Both the position numbers and the translations under genes were made by a program. A stretch of DNA of 64,000 nt from Hydrangea macrophylla (Eukaryota > Streptophyta > Magnoliopsida > Cornales > Hydrangeaceae). Below the pieces are notes generated by a model that ran no database searches, was not told the DNA's origin, and saw only the letters and a program-made list of their open reading frames with translations. Shown here piece after piece: positions 12,096 to 22,557 of this stretch (its first letter is position 1; each line of letters begins with the position of its first letter). The stretch spans positions 99,212,140-99,276,139 of the forward strand of contig CM066992.1 of the NCBI GenBank assembly GCA_033977485.1. Reading direction: 5' to 3'.

Positions 12096-12466
12096 AAGGT
12101 TGCTTTTTGATTTCATGATATATTTTTAGCCTTTTGGTTTCATGTTGTTTTTTTCAACACCAATGTGTCACTGTACGAAATTATCAAACAATTTAATAAT
12201 AAATTTTATAAGTTACTTTTAAAAAATTATATGGAGGTCAAACTAAGCCTCAGTAAAGATAGAAAATCAAAGAAAACTAACCCTCAAGAAGGGGATTTAA
12301 TGAATCTTTGTTAATACTCACAATACTCTTTATTTTAATCTTATCTCGTATTAATTTTGTCTTTGCTTATGACTTTCATAATACAAAACCTACTTATATT
12401 CGTTGGAAAAAAAAAAAACTACCTATCGTCTACGATCAATGATTTTTCTCTCATCTCCATTAACAA
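12096..12466. repeat. 371-bp direct repeat, copy 2 (right flank of Helitron-like insert)
   Basis: Matches 6059-6429 over its full length, with one difference seen (TTA to TCA next to the PIF TIR). It continues into TTTTGTCTCTGC, the original right flank, and then into the right TIR of the host element. Confidence 0.93.
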
Positions 12467-12710
12467 TTTTGTCTCTGCTCTATTACTTAAAGTTCTTGAT
12501 AGGTATAATAATAAAATTTTTCATTTTTTTTTCATTTTTTTTATTCTCAATTTACAAATAAGATAAAGAAAGTCACTTTCTCGTCTCTGAAACCACCAAA
12601 CAAAATGAAAAGTTACTTTCATTTTTCTTCTTTTATTTTATTTTATTTTCTTTTCTTTCTTCATAATTTTTTCTTCTTTTCTTTTCTCTTCAAACTCCCA
12701 AACATATAGT

Positions 12711-13030
12711 AAACATCCATTTAAAAGGATTGAGTACATACTTAGTCGGCGTAATTATATGGATATATTGGAGAATGTACTGTTTAATTAAATTCATGAA
12801 AAGTATTGGCCATTGGTACTTGATTTAATGGGGTTCATCTTTGTTCCTAAAATGCTGGCATTTACAAAGACTTACTTTTGTGTTGAGCTTGAATACCCTG
12901 AACTAAAACTTTGATTCTCACCTTCCGTTGAGGCTAGTTCTAGAAACTTGGCTTAAGAATTACTCAGGCCTCTTTGCTCTTTGGAAAAAGCAAAGTAATC
13001 GGTTAAAGCAAATTAATGTATATTTTAGAC
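12711..13030. other. No gene seen
   Basis: Non-coding spacer between the TIR element and the Mutator-like element. Confidence 0.4.
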
Positions 13031-13241
13031 AATAAAAAAGGTAAATTACACTGACACCACCTAAGATTTGACACTTTATCACAAACCTCCCTTGAGATTT
13101 GGAACATAACACTAACCTCCCTTGAGGTTTGATATTCACTTGCACTGACACCTCCTGCCGTTAGTGAACGTGAAGAGGATGGATGGATAGTGGTGAGATG
13201 TCATTCAATTAATTGAAAATAACTTCATTCTACCCTTATCT

Positions 13242-13244
<3 letters not shown>

Positions 13245-13280
<36 letters not shown>
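13245..13280. repeat. CT microsatellite
   Basis: Pure (CT)18 tract inside the Mutator-like element, just upstream of leader-like sequence. Confidence 0.95.
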
Positions 13281-13282
<2 letters not shown>

Positions 13283-14277
13283 CAAAAATGGAAGATTTCA
13301 GATCCAAGTCTATAAAAACGCACTCTTCCATCAAACAACCCTAGATCCACCATCCCAACGGAGCAATTGAAAGCTGCGACTGAGGTTTCATAAAATCAAT
13401 ATATGCATATTTGTATATGCGTCTTGTAAACTCTATTTATATATATATATATATATATACAAACACCCACACCCACACACGCACACGTATATCATACTTA
13501 ACGGAAGAGTGATGAAAATCTTTGTGCAAATGCAGCACCATATCATGGTTGCGATGAGCGGCATTTTCCACACGAGATTTCTGACTTTCCTGTCAAGGCT
13601 TTAAAACCCAATATCTAAAGTTTATTTTTTAGAAAAAAAAAATCTCGTATGGCAATGAATATCTATATCTGCTTTAAATCTTCTTAGATTTGAATATAAT
13701 TGTAAATTTCTCATATGGTTTTGAGTGTTTTTTATCCAAAAATAGAGAGCTGGTGCGATGAGACTCACGTTTTCATATATATGTAGTATATAATACTGTG
13801 TTTCTTTGGAAACCAAATTGAGGGTTGGGGAGTTAATTGTTGAATCTAAGTTTTATGTTTGGCTGAAAGAAATCACTTTGACCTTACATAAATTTTACTT
13901 ATACACAGAAATATACACACATATATATATATATATATCTTGCGACCATTTGATGTTCTTTATAAGTCCAATTGAAGTGTGCCTAGGTTAATTGCTTTGG
14001 GGGTAAATTTTCATCTGGTAAATCAATTGATTTTCAATTGGTCTCGATTTCTAGTTTTTCCAAATTGATTCAGTGTCATCTGATTACGATTGTTCCAATT
14101 GGTTTGAGGTTGAAATTTCAGCAAGTAATCTTGGTTGTGGTGAAGATGGCGGTGGTGGTGCGGTGGTGGGTGGCAGGTCTGGTTTGCAGTGGCGATGGTG
14201 GCGGGTCTGGTGGTGATGCTGGTAATGGCGATGGTGGTGGGTCTGGTTTTGAGAGAGAGAGAGAGAAAGGGAGGGAG

Positions 14278-14280
<3 letters not shown>

Positions 14281-14312
<32 letters not shown>

Positions 14313-14331
14313 GAGAGAGAGAGAGAGAGAA
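14281..14331. repeat. G31 homopolymer followed by GA tract
   Basis: 31 consecutive G residues (14281-14311) then (GA)n. Preceded by GGGAGGGAGGGA, so the plus strand could form G-quadruplexes. Length is uncertain in any assembly. Confidence 0.9.
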
Positions 14332-14642
14332 CGATGAAAGGGCTAATATAGTATTTTTACAATAGTCATTAGCGGCGTTAAGTAGGCAACTCTGATAAGG
14401 GGTGCCAGTGTCATGTCAGGAACCTCAAGGGAGGTTTGTGATAAAGCATCAAACCTCAAGGGGTGTCAGTGTAATTTACCCCAATAAAAAAAGTCAATGT
14501 ATAGCATCTCTTTGTTGTAAGAAGTGAGACTTGTTTTTGAAGTAGATCTCCTTCTAAGAATTTTTAAATGGATCCTTGTACGATTTCCAATCTAAGATGT
14601 ACTCTTTGAATACTAAATTTATAACTAATTTGACATATCAGC

Positions 14643-15190
14643 TCTAATATATATATAAATATATATTATATAAAGTGGAATCAGAAGCCTGCCACGTGGT
14701 GGCTTTATGATTTTTTTAATTTATTTTTATTTTTTATATTATTCTTTTTTTTTTCTTCCAATTTTTCCTATATCTAGAATTAATAAGATATACGTGTATA
14801 ATCTTTCTATATCTTTTATCCTCTTCTCTCCTTATCTCTATTTAAACCATATTAAATCTCATCGATATCTAATCTATATAAATATATATATACTTGTATT
14901 CTCAAATATACACACATGCATGATACAAATTAAAATAATATAACTATATATTGTGTAAACAATAATGCTAGGTACACACATTTTTTCACACACAATACTT
15001 TAAATGCATGTACCTTATGCTGTTTGAAGTTTTCATGCTTTTCTGTGCACCACTTACATAACACAGGGTAGATGCATTTAAAGCTGCGTGTCAAAAAGTG
15101 TGTAGAAAAGTGTGTATGCCTAGCATTACTTTTGTTTAAAATAACAATACCACTTACAAATTTACTTACATTAAATTTGCTTAGCAAAAA
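14643..15190 (+). mobile_element. Helitron-like element 1, 5' part, interrupted
   Basis: Begins TCTAATATATATATAAATAT and continues AAAGTGGAATC and GCCTGCCACGTGG, the usual start of one plant Helitron group. It aligns with the element starting at 15205 over its whole length (shared AAACCATAT, AATTAATAAGATA, TTTGCTTAGCAAAA) and stops where element 2 begins. It contains a MITE at 14963-15130. Confidence 0.6.
14963..15130. mobile_element. MITE inserted in Helitron-like element 1
   Basis: Inverted termini ATAATGCTAGG and CCTAGCATTACT, with mirrored inner arms (CACACATTTTTTCACACA against AGTGTGTAGAAAAGTGTGT). The tandem Helitron copy at 15205 lacks it and serves as an empty site. A diverged relative lies at 49290-49455. 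Confidence 0.75.
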
Positions 15191-15204
15191 AATCTAATAT
15201 CTAA

Positions 15205-16700
15205 TCTAATATATATTATAAAGTGGAATCAAACGCCTGCCACGTTGTAGCTCTGTGATTTTTTTCCACTTTTTTTATTTTTATTATTTTTTCTCCCATA
15301 TTTTCTATATCTCTAAAATTAATAAGATAGGCATATATAATCTCTCTCTGCCTTTCCTTTTATTATTTTTTTTCCTTCTCTTTTTTCCTTATCTTTTTTT
15401 AAACCATATCAAATCTTATCAATATTTAATATATATATATACATTTATCTCCAAATATACACATATACATGATACAAACTAAATTAATTAATTAAAATAA
15501 TTTAACTTCATATTATATAAAATAACAATATCACTAACAAATTTACTTACACAAAATTTGCTTAGCAAAATAATACTGAAATTCACATTTTTTTTTTATA
15601 CATACATATATATACCATTAAATCCGAGTATATCATTTATTAATTTTTAAATCACATCTAATCTAATCTATATCTTTTATAAGTATAAGATTTCTAACCA
15701 AAGAAGAAGTTATCCATATTTTACCTTAACCATATTTTAATTCTTAAATTTCAATACTGAAAATCCAATACTAAGGCTCTATTTGATAAAACTTAAAATT
15801 AAGTGCTACATTGAAAATTTTAATATTGAAATAGGCTGCATTTAGTGGTCATTTTCATAGAATTTTTTCACTTAAAGTTTTCAGTGGGTTTTTTGGTTAC
15901 TTTTTTTTTAATTAATTGATACATTATCAAACGTTCTGGAAAAAAAAATAAGTGCTAACAAATTTTATTTTCACCACTTAATTGGGTTATAAAACACATC
16001 CTTAGTTTCCAGTAATTAATTATCAATTTTATCAAACTAGACCTCAGATTTCAATGATTTTGTTGAGTTATATCTATCAAATGTTTGAAATATAGTATCT
16101 AGGGGTGGCAATTTTTGACACGACACGGTAACACGACACGAATATAACACGAATTAAACGGATTTGGGTTTAGCTTATACGGGTATGGGTCATAAACGGG
16201 TTGACCCGTTTAACACGATTAATAAACGGGTTGGATCATATTTTAATTGGGTCAACCCGTTTACACGATTATAAAGGGTATTTTTTAAAATATACATTTT
16301 TTTTGATACATTTTTTTTAAATTTCAGGTAATGTTTATTTATTTTTCGGAAGACTTATGTTCTTAGAATCGTGCCTCTTCATTTTTTTTCCCTCTAGTTT
16401 GGTTTTTTATTACATGAAGTCAAACTATTAAATAGGTTATGTTATATACAAGCAAAACAAAATGTTACGAGAATACGCTTGTTAATTACACGGGTTGGTG
16501 GGTTAAATGGGTGACACGTGAATTGCATTAGACGGGTATGGGTTTAGGTTTTTGACACGTTTAGAAATGACACGATTATTGACACGGCACGATTATGACA
16601 CGACACGAATATGACACGACACGATTATGACTCAACACGACACGATTGCCACCCCTAAATTAGTATCTCTTCCATGCATCGCAAGGGCTAGATTACTTTA
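15205..16700 (+). mobile_element. Helitron-like element 2, tandem to element 1
   Basis: Starts after an A with TCTAATATATATTATAAAG followed by GTGGAATC and GCCTGCCACG. A degraded 3' hairpin CCATGCATCGCAAGGG lies at about 16673-16688, shortly before an eroded terminus near 16690-16700. A further TCTAATCTATATC start-like motif near 15661 may mark another partial copy. No Rep/helicase frame. It hosts the hAT element at 16100-16659. Confidence 0.5.
16100..16659. mobile_element. hAT-type non-autonomous element
   Basis: Terminal inverted repeat TAGGGGTGGCAAT at 16100 and ATTGCCACCCCTA ending at 16657. Near-matching flanks ATAGTATC (16092-16099) and TTAGTATC (16660-16667) fit an 8-bp duplication with one change. 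Subterminal regions carry many CACGACACGA-type repeats and ACGGGTTGACCCGTTT palindromes, expected as transposase-binding sites. No transposase frame. Confidence 0.85.
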
Positions 16701-17379
16701 AAATTTGTATTTTTGACGTAATGGCTATTTTTGATATACACTAACAGTCCGTTTGGATTAAGATTAGTGTGGAAAAAAAAAAGGAAAGAAAATCATTAGA
16801 AGAAGAAATGGGAAATGTCCACTCTTCTGATTAGCTTATGATTAGCATAAGCTTGTTTGGATTAAGAGAAGTAAGGAAAAGGGAAGAGAAACTGTTTTGC
16901 AAAAAATATTGACTTTGCATGGGCATGTCATGACCTTGTACGGTAGGCCCAAACGTGTAGTCAAAAAAATCATCAAGTTTGGTGTGAGTGTGATCAGACG
17001 ATTGTTGGGAAGTAGGGAAGACCTTTCCCTTGAGGTTGCACTTGTCTTAATGAAGAGGACTTTAAATATTCGACCTATTGATGAGAATAAGAAATGAAAA
17101 GAAATTGAAAGCTTTAAAAATGGAAGAGAGTTATTTTATAGCTAAAATGACTAAAAAGTTATTATAGTTGGTCATCTTTAAGCCACTTGCTCCAATCATG
17201 CTCTCTACAATAAAGAGTTGTAATTTTTTGTTACTATAACTAAAAGCTAAACTATTTCCCTTCATCTTATGCTGTCACAAGGAATTTTGTAGTATTTTCT
17301 TTTTTTTCGATGTGGCATTCTCATTTTTGCTTTATTATTAAAGAATTTTGGAGAAAAATTACCTCATTTGAAATTAGGG
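16701..17379. other. No gene seen
   Basis: AT-rich spacer. A 66-codon open frame at 16897-17097 has no recognisable domain. The phrase GTTTGGATTAAGA occurs twice (about 16752 and 16856), typical of MITE termini, but I could not close an element. Confidence 0.35.
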
Positions 17380-17797
17380 ACACTTGGTGTTAGGCCTCTA
17401 AGGTTGGGCTAAATTGGACTAAAGGATAAGCCATAATAAAAAACACACACAATGACACACTCTAAAAAAACTTTCCCTCTCAAAGTCTTCTAAAATTTGA
17501 ACTATCCCTCGTAGTCCTACAAAATTTTAAATTTCACTCTAAATGGCAACATTGCCCATGGAACCTTAAGAGACCACCACTACCATATCCTTCTCTCTCC
17601 TCCCCCTCCATAGCCACCACCACCACCACCACCATCTCTCTCTCCTCCCCCACCATAGCCACCACCATCACAACCACCACCACCACCACCATAGCGACCA
17701 TCTTCTCTCATCCCCCCCTCCACCATCCTCTCTCCTCCCCCTCCATAGCCACCACCACCATCTTCTCTCCTCCTCCCTCCATAGCCACCACCATCAC

Positions 17798-19114
17798 TGT
17801 TAGGAAACTGTGTTCCCAGAATTCGTTGACAGTGCATATAAGTTAGTACTGCAAAAAATTTCGTGAAATCTATAATAACCCTACAAGGGCATAACTATGG
17901 TTACCTTGAACTGCAAAAATGAATTGATGTAGTAGAAGAATCAAGAACACGAGCTCGATAACAGCTCACGATCTTCTACCGTATTCCTCTGCTACCAGAA
18001 TATCGAACTGAGTGTGGGCTCTTTCGAAAACCTTTTAGTTTTCTGCTCTCTCTTTTACGATCTCTTTTCTATTTCGAGTTATAATACTCTAGATGGAAAA
18101 ACGCAAACTAAGAAGGGAGCCGAAGCAGCATATATATAGGCTACGATATGGACCATAAGAAGTCAGTAAGGAATAGGCTTCCTTATGGAATTAGGAAACC
18201 CTAATTCGAACTGAATCAGATTCCTATTTCCATTAATTATAATTCATACCACTAAAGAATTATAATTGCACTTTTACCCTTATCTCAAAAATATATTTCG
18301 AGCTCCATGTTATTAAATGCTTATTATCTTCCCACGTTAAGATTACAGATATCCATTAATTAAATACAATTACTGACAATCATATTTAATTAATCTCTTA
18401 AAATTCTTTGAGATCCTCTGTTTAACTTATCTGATTTGTCGGATACCAAATCCACCTGCAGGGTTTGACATAATCAAAACTTATAAACTTTCTCAAGGGG
18501 ATATCATCAATCCCAAAATTGAGACATGGATTCCATCATTAATGTATATCCACCACACAATCAATATTATCACCCAATCCAATGAGATATTGACCCATTT
18601 AAGGATATCACTCTTTTAGGGATCAAAATGTAAATATTAAATGCACGTGTCTACAAATTAACTTAGGATTTAGAGCATAAGCACTCATAATAGCCATGAT
18701 GTATTAATTATCTTATAAGTCAGTATAAAGATAATTACCACAAGTCGGTCTCATTTAATACACAAAGTGTACAAGCATAGTGCGTTGAAACTATACTGTT
18801 TCTCGTAGTCAATACAAACCTACTACAACACCATACTGCTGTCCTACCGATGGTGTGTCCAATCCCATTTAAGACTGTAAACCAAAATCTTACATTCTAT
18901 AATATCTAATGGTCTCATCTTCCGTGTGTAAACCGAACTCTATACACCAAACCACCTACTATGTAGAATGAGAGACACACATGCATAATATTAAATAAAT
19001 AACATAATACAAACATTGTCCACACAGATTCTCATAAAAATGGAATAATTGAATTTGTTAAATGAATAATAAATTAACTACATAAAGCATGGATTTTAGT
19101 ATATATCCCTAACA
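17798..19114 (-). repeat. Copia 3' LTR
   Basis: 1317 bp, the downstream LTR of the minus-strand copia element. A TATA-like CCTATATATATGC sits at about 18128-18140 on the minus strand. Its edge nearest the coding region abuts a polypurine tract, minus-strand AAGTGGGAGAT (19115-19125). Confidence 0.92.
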
Positions 19115-19459
19115 ATCTCCCACTTAGACTCAAAGCCATGATGCGACACACCTCACTCATATCCCTTCTACGAGACTATCAAAAGTCTTGGCTGGTAACC
19201 TCTTGGTGAAAGGATCTGCCAGATTATTTGCTGATGCTATCTTGGTCACTTCAACATCACCTCTTTGCACGATCTCTCGTATCAGGTGATACTTACGCTC
19301 AATGTGTTTTTTCTTCTTTTGGGCCCTAGGTTCCTTTGAGTTAGCAACCGCTCCGCTATTATCGCAATAAAGGATAATAGTCGATTGTACCGCATGTACT
19401 ACTCTTAGATCTATAAGGAAGTTTCTGAGCCAAATGGCCTCGTTAGCGCCTTCCGAAGC
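19115..19459 (-). pseudogene. Copia RNase H, C-terminal half (cut by gypsy insertion)
   Basis: Minus-strand frame with EGANEAIWLRNFL, YCDNSGAVANSKEP, HIERKYHLIRE and ASANNLADPFTKRL, the conserved end of Ty1/copia RNase H. It joins in frame to 30873-31063 once the gypsy element and one GAAGC copy are removed. The polypurine tract follows directly at the low-coordinate side. Confidence 0.93.
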
Positions 19460-22363
19460 TGTAACAACCTGCATTTCCATTTATTTTTAAATTACATTTT
19501 CATAATTAATTTGTAATAGCATTGTCATGTTTAAATTTGTATTGTTTGCTTTCTTTTTGTTTCAATTCCCCTATATTAAAAACTGGTTGCTTGTTTTAAT
19601 TCCTATTAAAATTCTTTTGGGGTCAAACTGTAATTTTATAAATTTTAGAAATACCGGTGTTGAATTTCAAATCTATATTTCCAAAACGGTGAAAATAAAT
19701 TCTTTTAACTCAATCAGTATTTTTATGAAACCAGAAAATCACTTCCTACGTTAAAATGAATTTTCTGTATTTTTGTGGTGAACACCGCACCCCGAAAATA
19801 CCAGTTTTCGTTTAAAACTGTCCACACCGCATTTACTTCTACAGATTTTGACGTAAAGTGGAAGTGAACATACATTACTTTCCAATTATGGCAAACTAAT
19901 CATTTGTTAAAGCTTTGTTTGGAAATGCTTATAGTTCATGTACTAACTTTATGCCACAAGTTGGAATTCACAAACACATACGACTTGCCCCCTACTAATC
20001 TAGGCTTGACCCTTCTAATCTGGAGAAGCTAATACGTATGTATGTGAGTGTATCATCTTATATGTGTTGTGTAACACTTGTAGTGTATAGTAATCTCAAA
20101 ACTTGGAGCCCAAGTTCATCTCATTTAGATTCTATATATGCACTACTCTTGCACACAATCTGCATTCTTCCTTAGTTTTACAACTGAGAAGCATAAAGAG
20201 AGTTTGAGAGCACATTCATAGAATTTTTTTTAGAGAAAGAGATTATGCAGAGAGTTCAATTTCAGAGAGTTTAGAGAGAAAGTTCAGAAAGTGAACTTAC
20301 AATTTTAGGAAGAAAAGAGCTCAACCTCCATAGCTTGTGCAATTGAAGCTTGAATTTCTTATTTGCTTATTCTCTCTCAACAATCTGTCTTCAATCTTTG
20401 TTCAGTGAGTATTTCTAACTCACTACAAATGTCTCACATGCTTATATTGCTAATTGTATTGATAAAGCTATAGTTCACCATTGTTAATTTTTAGATTTTA
20501 AGTTTGAAGCTCAAGAACATGGATTTTGCAAACTTAATCTAGATGAGTTTTCAGAGATGATTTAGGACAATTATGGTCCCTAAAAGCTACTGTCAAGACT
20601 TTGGAAGCTAATTTATCCATATGGAAAAGTATATAAGAAAATTTGTTTTGACAACTTTTAATTTCTCATAAAATTCTAGAGTTGTAGATTGAATCATGTC
20701 AAATTGATAATGGATTCTTAATCCTTGATGAAAAACCAAGAGATCCATATATAATATGACATGTATACTTAAGTTTTCGAAAATGGGTCAAAAAGACCCC
20801 TTAAGACTGAAACAGAGCAGTCATGGGGAAGAAGACGAAGAATCTGCTGAAACTCGCGCGCGCGATCGAGCGAGCGAGGGTCGCGCGAGCGGACCGCGCG
20901 CGCGAGCTTCGTGTTTTCCGGCAAGAAGAAAAGTTTTTTTTTTTTAAAATAATACGGAAAATGGGCATATCGCGCTAGAGGACCGCGCGAGCGACCCCTC
21001 GCGCGAGCGGCCCGCACGCGCGATTTCCAGTAGATTCTGGTTTTGCTTGTTTTGTGTTAAGGGACTGTTTGATTCAACTTTTAGGGACTGTTAAGGCCCT
21101 GTTTGGGAAAATTATTAAATCAAAATCTTAATTGGTTGTTTGAATGATTTGGACGTTGAATGGTGACTTGTCAATCCCCGTACGCATATTGTATTTATAT
21201 TTCAGTGAATTGTCGCATGTTTTACAGTTTCATGACATACATATGGAGTCAGTTGTACATGTATGGTGAGTGTGAATGTTGGTCAGTATGGAAAAGAGTT
21301 ATGGTCTGTGTGGTACAGTGAGTGCGGTTGAGATTGTGATGTGGACACTCCCTGATACGTGAGTACCAAAGTGTGTTGTGATTGAGATTGCGGCGAGGGT
21401 GTCTTTGAAATGCGACGGTGGCAAAAGTGGACACTCCCTGACGACCGTGGTAGCGTCAAAGTGTGTGAAGCTGAACTTGGACATTCCCTGGCACCCATGG
21501 AAGTGCTAAAGTGTGGCCTACGGACACTTCCTGATACCCGAGTCTGGATACTGCGTGAGGGTTCCTCCGGTATTTGCATGGAGGATTAGGTAGTCAAAAT
21601 GTGAGGCAATGGACACTCCCTGGTACCCCGGACCAAAGTGTGAGGCAAACTGGACATTCCCTGGCACCCCTATGCTAAAGTATGGCTATCTTAGCGTTTC
21701 AAAGATACCGGTGTGTGATGTTGGGTTGTTGGATTTTGTCGAGAGAAAAGAGTCGGTCAGATGAGATGGTGCATCGTCCTCATACACGTTCACATGTATG
21801 TGAATTTATCTTTTAAATAATATTGTGGCTGTTTTCTAAAACGAACTCTTTATCTTAAATATAAACTTGTGGATTTAAATGGGAATTGGAAAATGGTAAA
21901 TGAGTATGTTTTACATTCGAAGTTATGTTTTTAATACTCACCAGCTTCTTGAAGCTGACGACGTTGATGCGTTCTGGACATTCGTGTCCAGGCTTTTCAG
22001 GTTATAACCAGGAGGAACATTATGACTATGCTAATTGAGAACGGCTGCTTTTGGAAGAGAAACTGTTATCATCATTGCATATTCAAGTTATATGTTTTAA
22101 GTTTTAAACTGTTTGTTTATAAGGATGACTGTAATAGACATTAAGTTATTATTTTGTTTCAAGGCGGTCTGTGCCTTTAGACGACCCGATGCTGTAATAT
22201 TTATTAAGTTAGAAAAATTTTATAAGCCTTGATTGCTCTGCTCTGATTATTATGTTTGTTGTTCGACGTTTGGGACGGAATCGATCCTTCAAACTGTCGT
22301 GACCTACGAGTCCATAAAAGAAATTAAACGCTTTCCTTATTTATACTACGTCGGGGCGTGACA
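19460..22363 (+). repeat. Gypsy 5' LTR
   Basis: 2904 bp. A TATA-type box (CTATATATGC) at 20132-20141 suggests transcription starts near 20165. Downstream are a CpG-rich stretch (about 20845-21025, CGCGCGAGCG-type), and a degenerate repeat array at 21341-21690 in which GGACAYTCCCTG recurs at 21343, 21429, 21479, 21522, 21611 and 21652, spaced about 43 bp or twice that. Confidence 0.96.
20132..20141 (+). promoter_or_regulatory. Gypsy LTR TATA box
   Basis: CTATATATGC, followed about 30 bases later by the likely start of transcription. The identical box is in the 3' LTR near 28642. Confidence 0.6.
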
Positions 22364-22371
22364 AGATTTAG

Positions 22372-22384
22372 TGGTATCAGAGCC
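22372..22384 (+). other. Gypsy primer-binding site (tRNA-iMet)
   Basis: TGGTATCAGAGCC lies 8 bases inside the 5' LTR and is complementary to the 3' end of plant initiator tRNA-Met. It primes minus-strand DNA synthesis. Confidence 0.95.
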
Positions 22385-22557
22385 AGGTTATTATTTATCT
22401 CAAGATAGTTTAGCCAGGTTAGGGTTTACCAGTCTCGATTCCACGATCTGTTAGCTTAAGATTTGCACACCCGATGATACGACAGGGAGGATAGACTCAG
22501 AATCCAAACGCCTAAGATTATCTCTTTCCTGACTTAAGTAGTACCTTTTTATCAGGT

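Larger units (their letters stand above)
5658..12710. mobile_element. TIR-type DNA element hosting PIF-like and Helitron-like insertions
   Basis: Terminal inverted repeats: ACTATGTTTGGGAGTT at 5658-5673 and the reverse complement form AACTCCCAAACATATAGT at 12693-12710, followed inward on both sides by GAAGAGAAAA-type sequence. Without later insertions the element would be about 1 kb. It carries a PIF-like element (5742-6212) and was split by the 6430-12095 insertion. No transposase frame is visible, so it is non-autonomous. The target duplication is not clean and the superfamily is open. Confidence 0.5.
13040..14482. mobile_element. Mutator-like element (non-autonomous) with 9-bp target duplication
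   Basis: Long terminal inverted repeats: GGTAAATTACACTGACACC at the left and the mirrored GGTGTCAGTGTAATTTACCCC at the right, with inner arms (TTTATCACAAACCTCCCTTG) also mirrored. The 9-bp direct repeat AATAAAAAA lies at 13031-13039 and 14483-14491. Long TIRs with a 9-bp duplication are the hallmark of Mutator/MULE elements. The interior carries a CT tract (13245-13280), a leader-like stretch with a TATAAAA at about 13312, TA tracts, a GGTGGTGG-rich segment (14140-14250) and a 31-base G tract. This is non-element-like sequence of the sort found in Pack-MULEs. No transposase. Confidence 0.88.

Noticed and set aside
17580..17837. Glycine-rich protein on the minus strand (also 37439-37660)
   Set aside because: The frames come from CCACCACC/CCTCCC low complexity in the element that hosts the copia insertion; there is no signal peptide, splice context or conserved core, and the first frame runs into the copia LTR.
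20756..21579. Several open frames on both strands in the gypsy LTR (and their copies at 29229-30089)
   Set aside because: They arise from the CpG-rich block and the 43-bp array, occur identically in both LTRs and have no domain features.
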